Shown here: positions 1 through 22,899 of the stretch, one piece after another | Layout: every line of letters starts with the position of its first letter | How positions within the stretch are numbered: position 1 is the stretch's first letter | Assembly (NCBI RefSeq): GCF_033807715.1 | Contig: NC_084591.1 | Coordinates: forward strand, 33,326,590-33,390,589 | Direction of reading: 5' to 3' | Length of the DNA stretch: 64,000 nt | Source of the DNA: Cololabis saira | Taxonomy: Eukaryota; Chordata; Actinopteri; Beloniformes; Belonidae | Translations under genes and position numbers: made by a program | The notes under the pieces: model-generated | The model's input: the letters and a program-made list of their open reading frames with translations, nothing else | What the model was told of the DNA's origin: nothing | Databases searched by the model: none

Positions 1-99
1 AGTAAAAACAAATGAAAACATACATATAATTCATTTATGCTTTTCTTTATCATCTGTGAAAATATTTTGTCTAATCTTATTTTTTGATTTTGTTTAGAT

Positions 100-643
100 T
101 GACAGGGTTAGTGACTCCAGTGCTTTCTCCAAGGCAACACGATTCTGCAAACAGCTTTCAGTTTTTGGCCCTAAAAATGAAAGGGAAAAGATCAGCGCTC
201 ACCTTGGCTCCATGTCATTGACAGCTACAAATCAACCCAGAAATCTTGGTGTAATTATTGACTCAGACCTGAACTTCAACAGCTATCCAAAGGTTATCAC
301 TAAATCTGCCTATTACGAACCTGAAAAACATTGCTAGAATTAAGGGGTTTCTGTCTAAACAAGACATGGAAAATCTTATTCATGCATTCATTTTCAGTAG
401 GTAGGATTATTGCAATGGCATCTTTACAGGCTGTAACAAGAAATCAATCAGGCAGCTGCAGCTGATCCAGAACGCTGCCGCCAGAGTCCTTACAAACACC
501 AGGAAACTGGACCACATTACACCGGTCATGAAATCACTACACTGGCTTCCAGTGAGTCAAAGGATAGAGTTTAAAATCTTACTGCTGGTCTACAAAGACC
601 TGAATGGTCTTGGACCAAAATACATGCTGGATCTGTAGACCTG
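100..643 (+). mobile_element. L2-type LINE fragment, 5' piece
   Basis: The + strand holds degraded reverse-transcriptase C-terminal coding sequence. The stretch at 247-285 reads LGVIIDSDLNFNS, and further on come traces of the usual fish L2 phrases (a QLIQNAAARVLT-like stretch near 455-495, then HWLPV-like and YKDLNGLGPKY-like stretches). Stops and frame breaks show it is dead. It is interrupted at 643 by another transposon and resumes at 2220. The clade (L2/CR1-like) is inferred from remembered fish LINE motifs. Confidence 0.75.
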
Positions 644-2219
644 AGGGGTATTCCAGGAAGCGGGTTTAGTGAAAATCCTGAGTTTGTTAAGCCTGAGATC
701 AGGGAAATCCAGAGTTTTCAGTTCCAGAAAGCGAGTTAACTCAAACTCTGAGTCAGTTACTATGGCAACTGAGCCTGTGAACCTAACCTGCTCTCTAGCA
801 GGTTTACTTCAATAAAGCCTGAGTTTCTCTCTGTCTCCTCCCTCAGTGGCGTCAATTCAGCCGATTGGGGCAAGCGGTTAGAGTTAGAGAGTTAGAGAGC
901 AGAAAAAGCGTATCTAACAAACACAACGTATTTTATTCACTATGTCAGTGCAACAATAACACAGGGACATCCGAGTTTAACTTCAAACAGTTAAAGTCCA
1001 AATGCAAAAAGCAGAGGGAGGTTAAAAAAAAAAAAAGTCAAATATTTCCCTTAAACAGATTTATAAGAGGGTAGGGTGATTTGATATCTTACCATAAAAT
1101 GAACTTGCATAATTAATCCATCAGTGGCTATCAGCCTCGTTAATATCTTCTGCTGCTGGGGCAACATTGGACCCATCACTTGCCTTCTTTCTTTCTTTCT
1201 TTTTTAAAATTGCGTGGTTGTCTGCTTCCTTTTCATTTTTGTAAGTTACTAACTGCAGAGCTAAAAACAGGGGGGGAAAGATAATACCTAGTGAAATCCA
1301 TCATGTTTTTCTGATATGCATTTGTAGTTATTTTATATGTATTAAGTAGTAGAATAAATCATTACAAATAGACACAGAGTAATTCCATACATGCATAAAA
1401 AAAAAATTACAAAAAAACATTTTCCCCTGAAGCCGAGGTGTCGGCTGCCCCTGATCTAAATGACAATAAAATGACATTCAATACCATTCCGCCACTGCTT
1501 TCATCTGCAATACTATAAGACAGTGTGCTTTCTCAATCCTGTTCCTCGTGGGCCCCTGTCCTGCATGTTTTAGATGTTTCCCTGCTTCAGCGCACCGTGA
1601 TAAAAGTACCTGTGTCATCAACAGAGCTGTGCAGACCTTGATGACAAGCTAATGAGGACCTTTAATTAGAATCAGGTGTGTTGGTGCAGGGAAACATCTA
1701 AAACATGCAGGACAGGGGCCCACGAGGACCAGGATTGAGAAACACTTAAATGTTAAATGAATACTGCATTCAAACTTACACATTGACTGCAGCAACTTTC
1801 CCCCACGCCATTTCTCTCCTCGTGTTTCGTGTTTTTTTTTCTGAAATATGCTCTCATACTTGCCATACGCACGTATTGACACTTCTAACTCCAATGGCGT
1901 GAAGTATGTGGATCTTCAGATGCAAATTAATGTTTCCTCAAAGGGATTTTGTAAATTGAAATGTTAAATAAAGTTTAAAAAGAAAAAAGAAAAAGTATGT
2001 CGCTCTTTTGTTGTCGCCGGTTGCCATGGTGAATCGTTGTATCAGGGCTCTACTGATGATGGCTTTTTAACTCGAGCTTAACAAACTCAGAGTTGATTGA
2101 ACTAACTCAAATCCGCTGTTCTGGAACCGAAAACTCCGACTTTCCTATCTCAGGTTAAGTCAACTCAGAGTTCAGGTTTAAACTCGGAATTTGTTGAACG
2201 TGCTTCCTGGAATACCCCT
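644..2219. mobile_element. Harbinger-like DNA transposon inserted in the L2 fragment
   Basis: The ends are inverted copies: it opens AGGGGTATTCCAGGAAGC and closes GCTTCCTGGAATACCCCT. It is flanked by CTG on both sides (641-643 and 2220-2222), a 3 bp target-site duplication. Imperfect similarity between the two ends continues for well over 100 bases. No transposase was recognised, so it looks non-autonomous. A smaller inverted-repeat element lies inside it at 1522-1746. The 3 bp duplication suits PIF/Harbinger, but that superfamily call is inference. Confidence 0.7.
1522..1746. mobile_element. Nested MITE with long terminal inverted repeats
   Basis: About 60 bases at the left end (from TTTCTCAATCCTGTTCCTCG near 1529) recur nearly exactly, inverted, at the right end (…CGAGGACCAGGATTGAGAAA near 1743). 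Only a short middle separates the arms. This matches a common fish hAT-like miniature element as I remember it. It lies inside the Harbinger-like element, which lies inside the L2 fragment. Confidence 0.65.
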
Positions 2220-2480
2220 CTGAGGTCTGCTCCAACTGTCAGCTCCTTTAAATCAGGCCTAAAAACATTACTGTTTACTGAAGCATACTCTTAAATTAAA
2301 TACCTGCTGTACTCTACTGCCCTCACTTTTAACAACTTGTGCTTTTTATTATTTTACCTCTTTTCTTATTATTTTATTTGTTATTTATTGTTTAATTGTG
2401 TCTTACCGCTTTTAGTGTTGCTGTAAAGCACTTTGAATTACCCTGTGTTGACTTGTGCTATACAAATAACCCTGCCTTGC
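2220..2480 (+). mobile_element. L2-type LINE fragment, 3' tail
   Basis: This continues the L2 copy broken at 643: AGGTCTGCTCC is followed by a degraded C-terminus, an AT-rich 3' UTR and the typical fish L2 tail (GTAAAGCACTTTGAATTACC, then a CTATACAAATAA-like end near 2460). Removing 644-2219 and one CTG rejoins the LINE. Confidence 0.7.
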
Positions 2481-2748
2481 CGTTCCTTCATTAACGTGAT
2501 GTCGTTGAACGCAACTGATTAGACAGATTTGTCCGCGGACCAAAACAAACAAAAGGCGAACATATTTGGCTCACAGTCACACCGCGTCCAACTCACAATC
2601 ATTTACTCGCAAAATGTCGAAAAGGTTAAACAAGAGGTGCGAGGAGGAGGATAAGTAATGTATTCCGCTGCTTTGTGCAGTAGCTTTGGCCGGTAGTGGT
2701 AGTCCAGCCCCAGACGCCGCTAGTCCCTCCGCCTGCTCAGCCACTGCC

Positions 2749-2907
2749 TGAAGCCTGATTTATGCTTCCACGTTAAATCGACGCAGAGCCTACGCCGTAG
2801 GGTACGCGGCGACGCGCACGTACTTTGCGCGTCGCCGCGTACTCTACCCCGTACCCAACGGCGTAGGCTTTGCGTCGATTTACCGCGGAAGCATAAACCA
2901 GGCTTCA
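2749..2907. mobile_element. CpG-rich hairpin MITE just upstream of svip
   Basis: The whole segment is an imperfect palindrome. It opens TGAAGCCTGATTTATGCTTC and closes GAAGCATAAACCAGGCTTCA, with inner arms GTTAAATCGACGCAGAGCC and GGCTTTGCGTCGATTTACC around a CG-rich centre. It ends about 70 bases before the svip start codon, so it lies in the promoter or 5' UTR. A second member of the family is at 29931-30040, upstream of fancf. Confidence 0.75.
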
Positions 2908-2976
2908 GACCTGCCTTAGAGCAGCCCGCTAGTTAGTCGGGAAACATTCCCCGCTGATCCGTGTCCGTGCTGCAGG

Positions 2977-5900
2977 ATGGGCATGTGTCTGCCGTGCCTC
3001 GGCGGAGCGGCGGACGACGTGGTCGTCACTCCAGACCCAGTGAGTGTATTTACGACGATCTGTCATTGCAAAACACTGCCGTGTTTATTTTTAAGTATAT
3101 TCCAGTTAATGCTGTATTTTATTGGACGTAACGAGTCTTAACGGCATGTGGTCGATCATCCGTAGGGCGGCGGGGGGGCCTGGAGCAGCCAGGCCGGTCG
3201 AGGGAGCTCCACGCCCGGCGTGGCGGCTCCAGGCCTGCAGGGTGGTTGGCTGTAGGGTTGAAAACCCGTCCCTGGAAAAACGGAATCGTCCCGTATTTAT
3301 AAACTAAAGTATGCGTCTCATATTACTGTGAGAGTCAAATATTAGTCAGAAAACGCCAATGGAAAATGGCATTGAGCTGTTGAGTTCATAAGTTGTTTTT
3401 TTTGTTTTACTACAACTGTAGCCTACAGTCATGGCCTTTGAGGCAGATGTGTTTACAGGTTTTCTACAGACTTTCTGTTTGCACTTTTGTTATTGCACTT
3501 TCTTTCTATTGTTTTATATTAATTTATAAAAAAAAAAAAATTCAAATGTTTTTATTTATTTTTCATGATTTCATGATGGTGGATGAAATCATCATGAAAT
3601 CTAAATAAAATAAATAAAAAAATGTTAAACAAGCATTAACACATTCTCACCCCCTTCCAAACCCACCCCTTGGACCTAAGCATTCAATGAAAACAATTGA
3701 TAATAATAAAGAAAAACAGAAAAAAAGATAGTAGAACAAAGGACAAAAAAACAAAACAAAGGCAAAACATAATAATATCAAAAACTGGACAAGGATATCT
3801 GAAACAAGGTATTCTATATCAATTTTAAATACATCTTTCAAGTTTGGCCTTAATTTTATCTGCTGCCATATACCAAAATAAAATATTTTGTTGTTTTGCA
3901 TTATGGATTCGGGCTGTAGATATTTCCAGATAGATAATGTCAAGAAAAGTCAGATACCAATGGGAGATGTTAAGCGTGTGTGGTGGTTTCCATCTTACTG
4001 CTGTTATCTTTTTTGCTGCTGTTAGGCCAGCAAGCAAAATTTGTTTTTGACATAGTGAAGCATTGATTGTTGATACATTATTTAAAATTAGTGTTTGAGG
4101 GTTTATTGGAATATTCTGTACTGTTATCGAGGATAATGCAGTTGCAACCTGTTGCCAGAAATTTGCAACAGGTTGGCATTCCCAGACCATATGAAGGTTC
4201 CTGGTTTATTCTGAAAGCGTAGTGTATAACCAGGATCTTCATATGGTAAAGCTTGCGAGGTGTTAAATAAGTTTTGTGTACAAATTGAAAATGAATAAGC
4301 TGATGATCTGGGTTTTTTGAAGATTATATTATATTGGTCCATACTTCATTCCAGTTGAAATGAAGTCGAAAAACAAGGGGTGTGGTCACAACTATATATC
4401 AATATATTTAAACAATGTCATATAAACCTTTAGCCCTAGATGCAATATGGAGAAGGGATATACCTGACTGGGACCCAATTTATACAATTTTAAGTTAAGC
4501 AGGACAGGTTTCTGTTTAAGAAGGATACTTATTTTATTCAGTTCATTTTGTTATTTTGTATTAAAGTGAATTACTGGATAATGATTTGTTTTCCATGTGT
4601 TCATGGAAAACATGGCATTCAAAAAATATGCATCTAATTCAATTCATGTTCAAGTCAAATAGTTTAAAAAAATAAATAATTTGACCCACAAAAAAGGGGG
4701 CTAGAAAAAAGCACCACGCCAGGAAGGGTGAAGGCAATCGGGTGGCCGGCCCTGCCGAGGGGGTGTCCCTTATTTATTTTTAAGGGAGTTGGCAACCCTA
4801 ATTGTCAGTCCACTTACCACATCTTATTTTCTCCACAGGAGGCGAGGAGGCAACAGCTGGCCGAAGCTGCCGAGAAGAGACAAAAAGAGGTAGGGTAATA
4901 GTGTTTTTGTATTGTTAAAAACACTAATGTGACTCTTTCAATGCTCTTGTCAGGTTATAAAATAAATAGATTTTTTTTAATCGATAGTCTCATAGACTTG
5001 AGCAATTATGGTTTGAGGGTAACGATATAAACCAAGGTGAGCGACATGGAGAGACCCTCTAGACATGACTTCATAACAGCCAAGGTGCAGGGTACAAAGG
5101 TTAGTCAGAGCCTTCAGGCCTGGTGTACGCTGGCCCAGGACTCCAGGTTGCCTGGTTCAAGTACTCAACTGATTTTCCAGCCCTGTGGTTCTTGGTCCAT
5201 CAGGTTCTTGCCGTGACTGGTTCAGTGTAGGGCTGGGCGATATATCAAGATTTTAATATATATCGATATATTTTCAAACACGATATGGTACGAGACAATA
5301 TCGTTTATATCGATTTAAAAATGATTTAATGATTTTGATATAGCTTATTTTGTGACAAATTGACTTGAATGTTTTATTTGAGATTTGCACAAATGTTTTG
5401 TTATTTGCACAACTGTCAACCTCAGTGGAAAAGTCTGCCTGTTACTGTCTACATTGTATTAATGCCGCGTTCCATTTGTCCTCGGAAGTGGGGATTTCCC
5501 AGTTCCCAGTTGGATTTTTCAACTGGAACGCCCCTCGAAGTGGGATTTCCCACTGGGAAAGTGGGAGAGTCTTCACCACCCCCGAGTTCACATTCCAAGA
5601 TGGCTGCCCCGGTTGTAAACAGTAGAAGAGAGCTCTGTAAAAATTCGTAGCACTTCATTCTAGTTTTGGTCACACTAAATCAGTCGTATACAAGTATTGT
5701 TCGGCATATATATGCTGCTATAGTGTAATTTACATTTTTCATGTGGTATATGCGAACTACAAACTTGTTTACCTACTTTGTAACTGGAACGCTGATAACT
5801 CGGCTGTGACGTCATTCCCAGTTCCGAGTTCCGACTTCCGAGGTAAATGGAACGGAGCATAATTACAGTGTATTTTAATTTAATTGTTATGCAGGAAAGG

Positions 5901-7534
5901 GATATTTGTTTTATTTTATTCAAGAAGCATTTTTATTCTATATATGCAGGCAGTTTATTTTTATTTAATTTGTTTTATACATTTTGATATTGTGCAGACC
6001 TCTGTTAACAAAGGTACCTGTGTGACATTTGGCACGAGGCTTTGTATTAAAACTGACTGTTTTTTTAAGGGTTTGCCTCAGAAAAAAATGAAGCTAACAG
6101 AGATGCTAACAGAGATGCTATGCTATAATGCTTTGGGGGAAACCCCAATTAAGGCACAGAAAAAATATCGAGATATATATCGAGTATCGCCATTTAGCTA
6201 GAAAATATCGAGATATGACTTTTGTTCCATATCGCCCAGCCCTAGTTCAGTGGTTGTATCTGGGATGTGTGTTGCATGCCTCCAGGTACCGAGTCCTCGG
6301 TCCCTCCTCACCCTTCCAGTGGAAGCACAACGGATCATAGATGGAGGGCTGTTTGTTCCATTGAAGACTTGAAAATGATTTGAGCTGAAAGTTGAGGAAA
6401 ACTTAGGAATTGCAGTTCAATATAGACATTAATGAGACTAATACTAGTAATACAATATTAAGCTGAAGTGCAGAATCTTAACAAATACATACTCCAGGCT
6501 GATCTGGATTTTGCAGCGTGGTGAGTAATTTTTTATTGTGCAGAAAAGCCACTTGCAGGCCCGTAAGAGACATGCTCAAGTTATGTCCCGGTAAGTAGAT
6601 GTGGATCAAAATTAAAACCCGACGTCTTTGATTGGCTGATACCCTAACAACCACAACTTTCTGCTTTAAGTCACTGTTGTTTTAAAAAGTTTTAAACTTC
6701 CTGACACCACTACAGTTCACCCTTCTGCTCCTGCAGGTTAGCACACCCAGCCCTAAATCAAGGTCACGTTACCCTGAGCAGCACAGCGCTGTTGCGTCTA
6801 GCAGCCTTTAGCTGCACTGCCTTATTTGGCCTTCAAATGTCTTGTTGATAGTTTCATCCCTGATACCTCGTGCATTCTTAGAGCAGTTATTTAGCAGTTA
6901 TTTATGAAAGCATTTGTAAAAAAAAAACAAAAAAAAAACATACATGCATGCTTGGCTGTGCATAATTTTTAACATATACATAATCACTTTCATGATAAAA
7001 CCGTTTCTCTGGGAGTGTAATCATCTCCTCTCTAATTTCCAGACAGCGTACAGGGGGGTTAAAAATCCGGAACAAGTTGAGAGGAAAAGGAAAAAACAGG
7101 AGGAGGTTGAGAAACAAACGATGACCACCTCCGTGTCGGGCGGCGGCAGCGGGTTAAAGGTAAATGTTGACTTTTATTTTTTTAATTTTATTTTTTTGTG
7201 TGCGTTTCAGAACAGTTGTTTTGAAATTAAGTGATGGATGCTCGATCAAAGCTCAGCTGTTCTACTCTGTTGTTATTTATATTTAAAATGTCAGCTTATT
7301 GAAAAATTAGATAACACCAAAGTAATTTTGAAAGATGCCTTCAGATAAAACGGCTAGGACTACTTCTGTCTCAAGCTGTAAAAGTTACAGGACTGTTGAA
7401 GAAATGAATCATAGTTAAGGAAAACGTGGGAGGATAAATGTTTCTAAAAACTAATTTCTTCAACCCTGAGCGTCATAATCATCGTTGTCTTCTATTCCTT
7501 GTGGTTTTTCCTTCTGCAGTGGCAGGTGGGCTGA
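2977..7534 (+). CDS. svip: Small VCP/p97-interacting protein, 4 coding exons
   Basis: Coding exons are 2977-3039, 4839-4889, 7043-7159 and 7520-7534. All junctions are GT-AG and in phase 0, giving 81 residues against 77 remembered for human SVIP. The start MGMCLPC keeps Gly2 for myristoylation and nearby Cys for palmitoylation, as expected for a protein anchored on the ER and endolysosomal face. Exon 2 carries the VCP-interacting motif, R-x5-AA-x2-R, within EARRQQLAEAAEKRQKE. Exon 3 is a basic helix (RKRKKQEEVEKQ) and the end reads GLKWQVG, like human GLRWTVS. The family binds p97/VCP and inhibits ER-associated degradation. The first intron holds a composite transposon and the second a hAT element. 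A hairpin MITE sits directly before the start. It converges with gas2. Confidence 0.93.
3251..4800. mobile_element. Composite DNA element in svip intron 1
   Basis: The left end, TAGGGTTGAAAACCCGTCCC, and the right end, GTTGGCAACCCTA, look like weakly conserved inverted ends of one DNA transposon family (the right end inverted reads TAGGGTTGCCAAC). I found no convincing matching flanks, so two independent insertions are possible. The interior contains a reverse-oriented L1 fragment and much AT-rich sequence. Confidence 0.4.
3800..4345 (-). mobile_element. L1-type LINE ORF2 C-terminal fragment
   Basis: The - strand reads MVWECQPVANFWQQV followed by a stretch with LILLAGLTAAKK-like and VRWKPP-like motifs. 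This is the layout of the L1 ORF2 C-terminus (a WxCP..FW motif, then a helical region ending in KWK). An upstream piece lies in another frame, so the copy has at least one frameshift. No endonuclease or catalytic RT domain is present. Confidence 0.6.
5228..6244. mobile_element. hAT-type transposon in svip intron 2
   Basis: The ends are TAGGGCTGGGCGATAT and ATATCGCCCAGCCCTA, exact inverted copies. The 8 bp flank GTTCAGTG occurs on both sides (5220-5227 and 6245-6252), the signature of hAT insertion. ATCGATA-rich sub-terminal sequence is typical of this fish family. No transposase is readable, so it is non-autonomous. A second element (5462-5862) has inserted into it. Confidence 0.85.
5462..5862. 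mobile_element. MITE nested in the hAT element
   Basis: Inverted ends ATGCCGCGTTCCATTTGTCC and (inverted) ATGCTCCGTTCCATTTACC surround about 400 bases rich in short inverted pieces such as CCCAGTTCC/GGAACTGGG. TAAT or TTA-like bases flank it. The superfamily is not determined. Confidence 0.6.
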
Positions 7535-10152
7535 CGTTTTGAACTCTGAAGTCCGAATCCACATGAAGCATCACTGCGAGGTTACTGCTGTCCACTTTAG
7601 CCTCTTCTTGCCTGTCTTTGTTGTGTCATAAACAAACAGTAACAATTGTCAGACTCAGAATGCAAAGGTAATTTAAGATGTTCCAGAAGGAACTGCTGTG
7701 TTTGCCAAGGTACACAAGTCGGCCATGACGCGATAAAGCAAACATCGCTCCCAGTGTGGTAGTTTTTATTTGACGACTGATTTAGATAAGACGTAAACTA
7801 AAACTAGAGCACATGAAGATTGTGGCCTTGAAGTTTGGTAAAAATTCAATCGAAACTCATTATTACCCCCTTTTTTTAAAAATGTAGTTGTATTTTTTTA
7901 ACACTTGTTACTGCCCCAACAATGTTGTTATTCAGTGAGCATCTTGGCTGCACACTAAGGGATCTGCTTTCTGACACCAGAAACGTGTGTGCAAAGGTAG
8001 TCTTCTGTTTCTGCCTGTCACTAAGATGCTGTATGTTTATGATTAGTGCAGAGTGCATGCTGGGAATCCCTTGTTCATTAAGAAGACAAGGAGATGTTTG
8101 CTTATCCTTTTTTTTTTTCTCAGTGCCTGAGCACGTGCTGGCACTGAATGTGTTTCGCTCCCCGGTCTATACATTTCATCAATTATTTACTAAGTGAATG
8201 GTTTTTATTTTTTTATATTGTTTTTTTGAGCCATTGTAGACACAGCAGCTACACAATACTGCTTAAAAAACATAAAACGACATTAAAACATTATATAACA
8301 AAGTAAAGGTGACGTGAACGTGCCCAAACCCCATCTATCATTATGCTTTTGATACCCTGCACTTTACATGCATCTGCACCAACGGCTCTGCTTCAGTCGA
8401 CGGCTGCTTCAGTCAGGCCCCTCGCGTCTGTTTTATGCACAACTTGAGTTTGTTGATCTGAAATGCAATGTATTTATGCATACATCTGATGTCACGGCTG
8501 CTTTATTTAAAGACATATAATTTTATTCGAGGGTTGGGGGGGGTGATAGTCTGTCAACATTTTGTCGAACAGCAAATATGGTTTCTCTTTGTTGGGAGAT
8601 TCTTGTGGGCTGCAGTGGAGACAAGAAAAGCATCTGAAGGAAGAAGAAAATGAAGGAAAATGTGATTCAAATGTGTGCTGGGACTTGTCTTACAACCTTC
8701 ACTTGGTCCTTAAATGCTTATGGTGCTCTTGTCATTTTTTAGAACAGAAAACTCAGCCAACGTTGTTTGCTACAATAAATGATTCACATTTACGTTTGTG
8801 TGGCGTTCACTAATAGAATTACAGTTTTAAAATCAAATGCCTTTTGTTAATTACAGTCTTTGAGTCTGCAGTTGATCAGATAAACATTTACAAATAATTC
8901 AAAACAATGTATATTAAAAAAAAACCATTTTAAAGCTGCCTTCTTGAAGTTGTTTTGTCTTGCTTAACATAGATGGAGACGAGGATATTCTAAGCAGTGA
9001 AGTCAAGGGTCGAACATTTATTGAAGTGTTCTACCTAGACATGGAAGCTGACCCTCTCACATACAAACACAACCCTGGGGTCATACAGCAACCCAACCCA
9101 TTAAAACGGAGGAATACATTCAAACAGATGAAGAACATTATCCATAACTCTGGGAATCACTCTTGTGTTCATGTTTAAAATGTCTGGTGTTACAATCCCA
9201 ACATGATGCTGAACATCTTCACATGAACGTGGCCGGACCTCCTCTAGAGGTCAGCAACATGCAACAAACTGAGACTCAATAGATCGACTCTGGGTTTGAA
9301 AATCACAAATCAAAGCATTTCACTTGGATACCATTGAGTTGTCTGAGCAGACACGACTCAGCTCTTCTGATGTAAACTAATCCAGATGAATCATAATGAT
9401 ATAAAACTGCATTACATGACTAATCATTCAACAATTGTTCAGGATATGAACACAGCTTCCCTTTGCCAAGTAGAATTATGAAGAAAAACGGACAAGAACG
9501 CTACACAAGCGTTACGTAAAGCTCTGCATGTTGTTTGGATTATAAACTTTCACTCTTATTAAATTTTCTTTAGTCTGAGCTGGAGGCCGTGCCCACTGCT
9601 GCGGTGTGCCGTAACACACAAGTATAAAAGTCAGTCCGCTGGCACATCTAAAACCTGCCAGTGGTAAAAATAATGTCCTCTTAGGCTTTACTAGTACACA
9701 CAAATAAAAAAATCTCTCTCATGTGACCCAGAACACTGAGCTCACTTACTCCATCACTTGCTTCATTTCATTCCACTAAATAGTGTTTGTAACACGAGCA
9801 AACATCCCTCCACCAACTCCAGCTACCTCAACCACGACGAGGAAAATGTACAAGACCCATTCCATCCATCTAAAGATAAAAATATTTTTCAAAGCTGTTT
9901 TCAGCAACGTACAATGACACATTGTTAAGACTGAGTCCGGTCTTATTTTGTTCTCACTACTCCTCTTTGGGAAAAAAAAGATTCAAATCATTACTATTTA
10001 ATAGTGTTGCTTTCTTTGCTTGTAGCTCAGCTATAGCTTTATTATTTCTGTTAAGAAAAGAAAAAATAATGTTGATTAGCCACACCCCCTTGTTATTGAC
10101 ACAAACAACACAAGGTCATCCCCCGTGTCCTGTTGTCAGCGGCCTCATGTCT
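7535..10152. other. Convergent 3' UTR/intergenic stretch between svip and gas2
   Basis: No coding exon was seen. AATAAA at 8774-8779 (+) is a possible svip poly(A) signal, and TTTATT at 9017-9022 (AATAAA on -) a possible gas2 signal. If both are used, the two transcripts end within about 250 bases of each other. The short open frames here lack recognisable domains. Confidence 0.35.
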
Positions 10153-22887
<12,735 letters not shown>

Positions 22888-22899
22888 GGTTCCGATGGC

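Noticed and set aside
8960..9178. 72-codon + strand frame between svip and gas2
   Set aside because: There is no recognisable domain, and it lies in probable 3' UTR/intergenic DNA.
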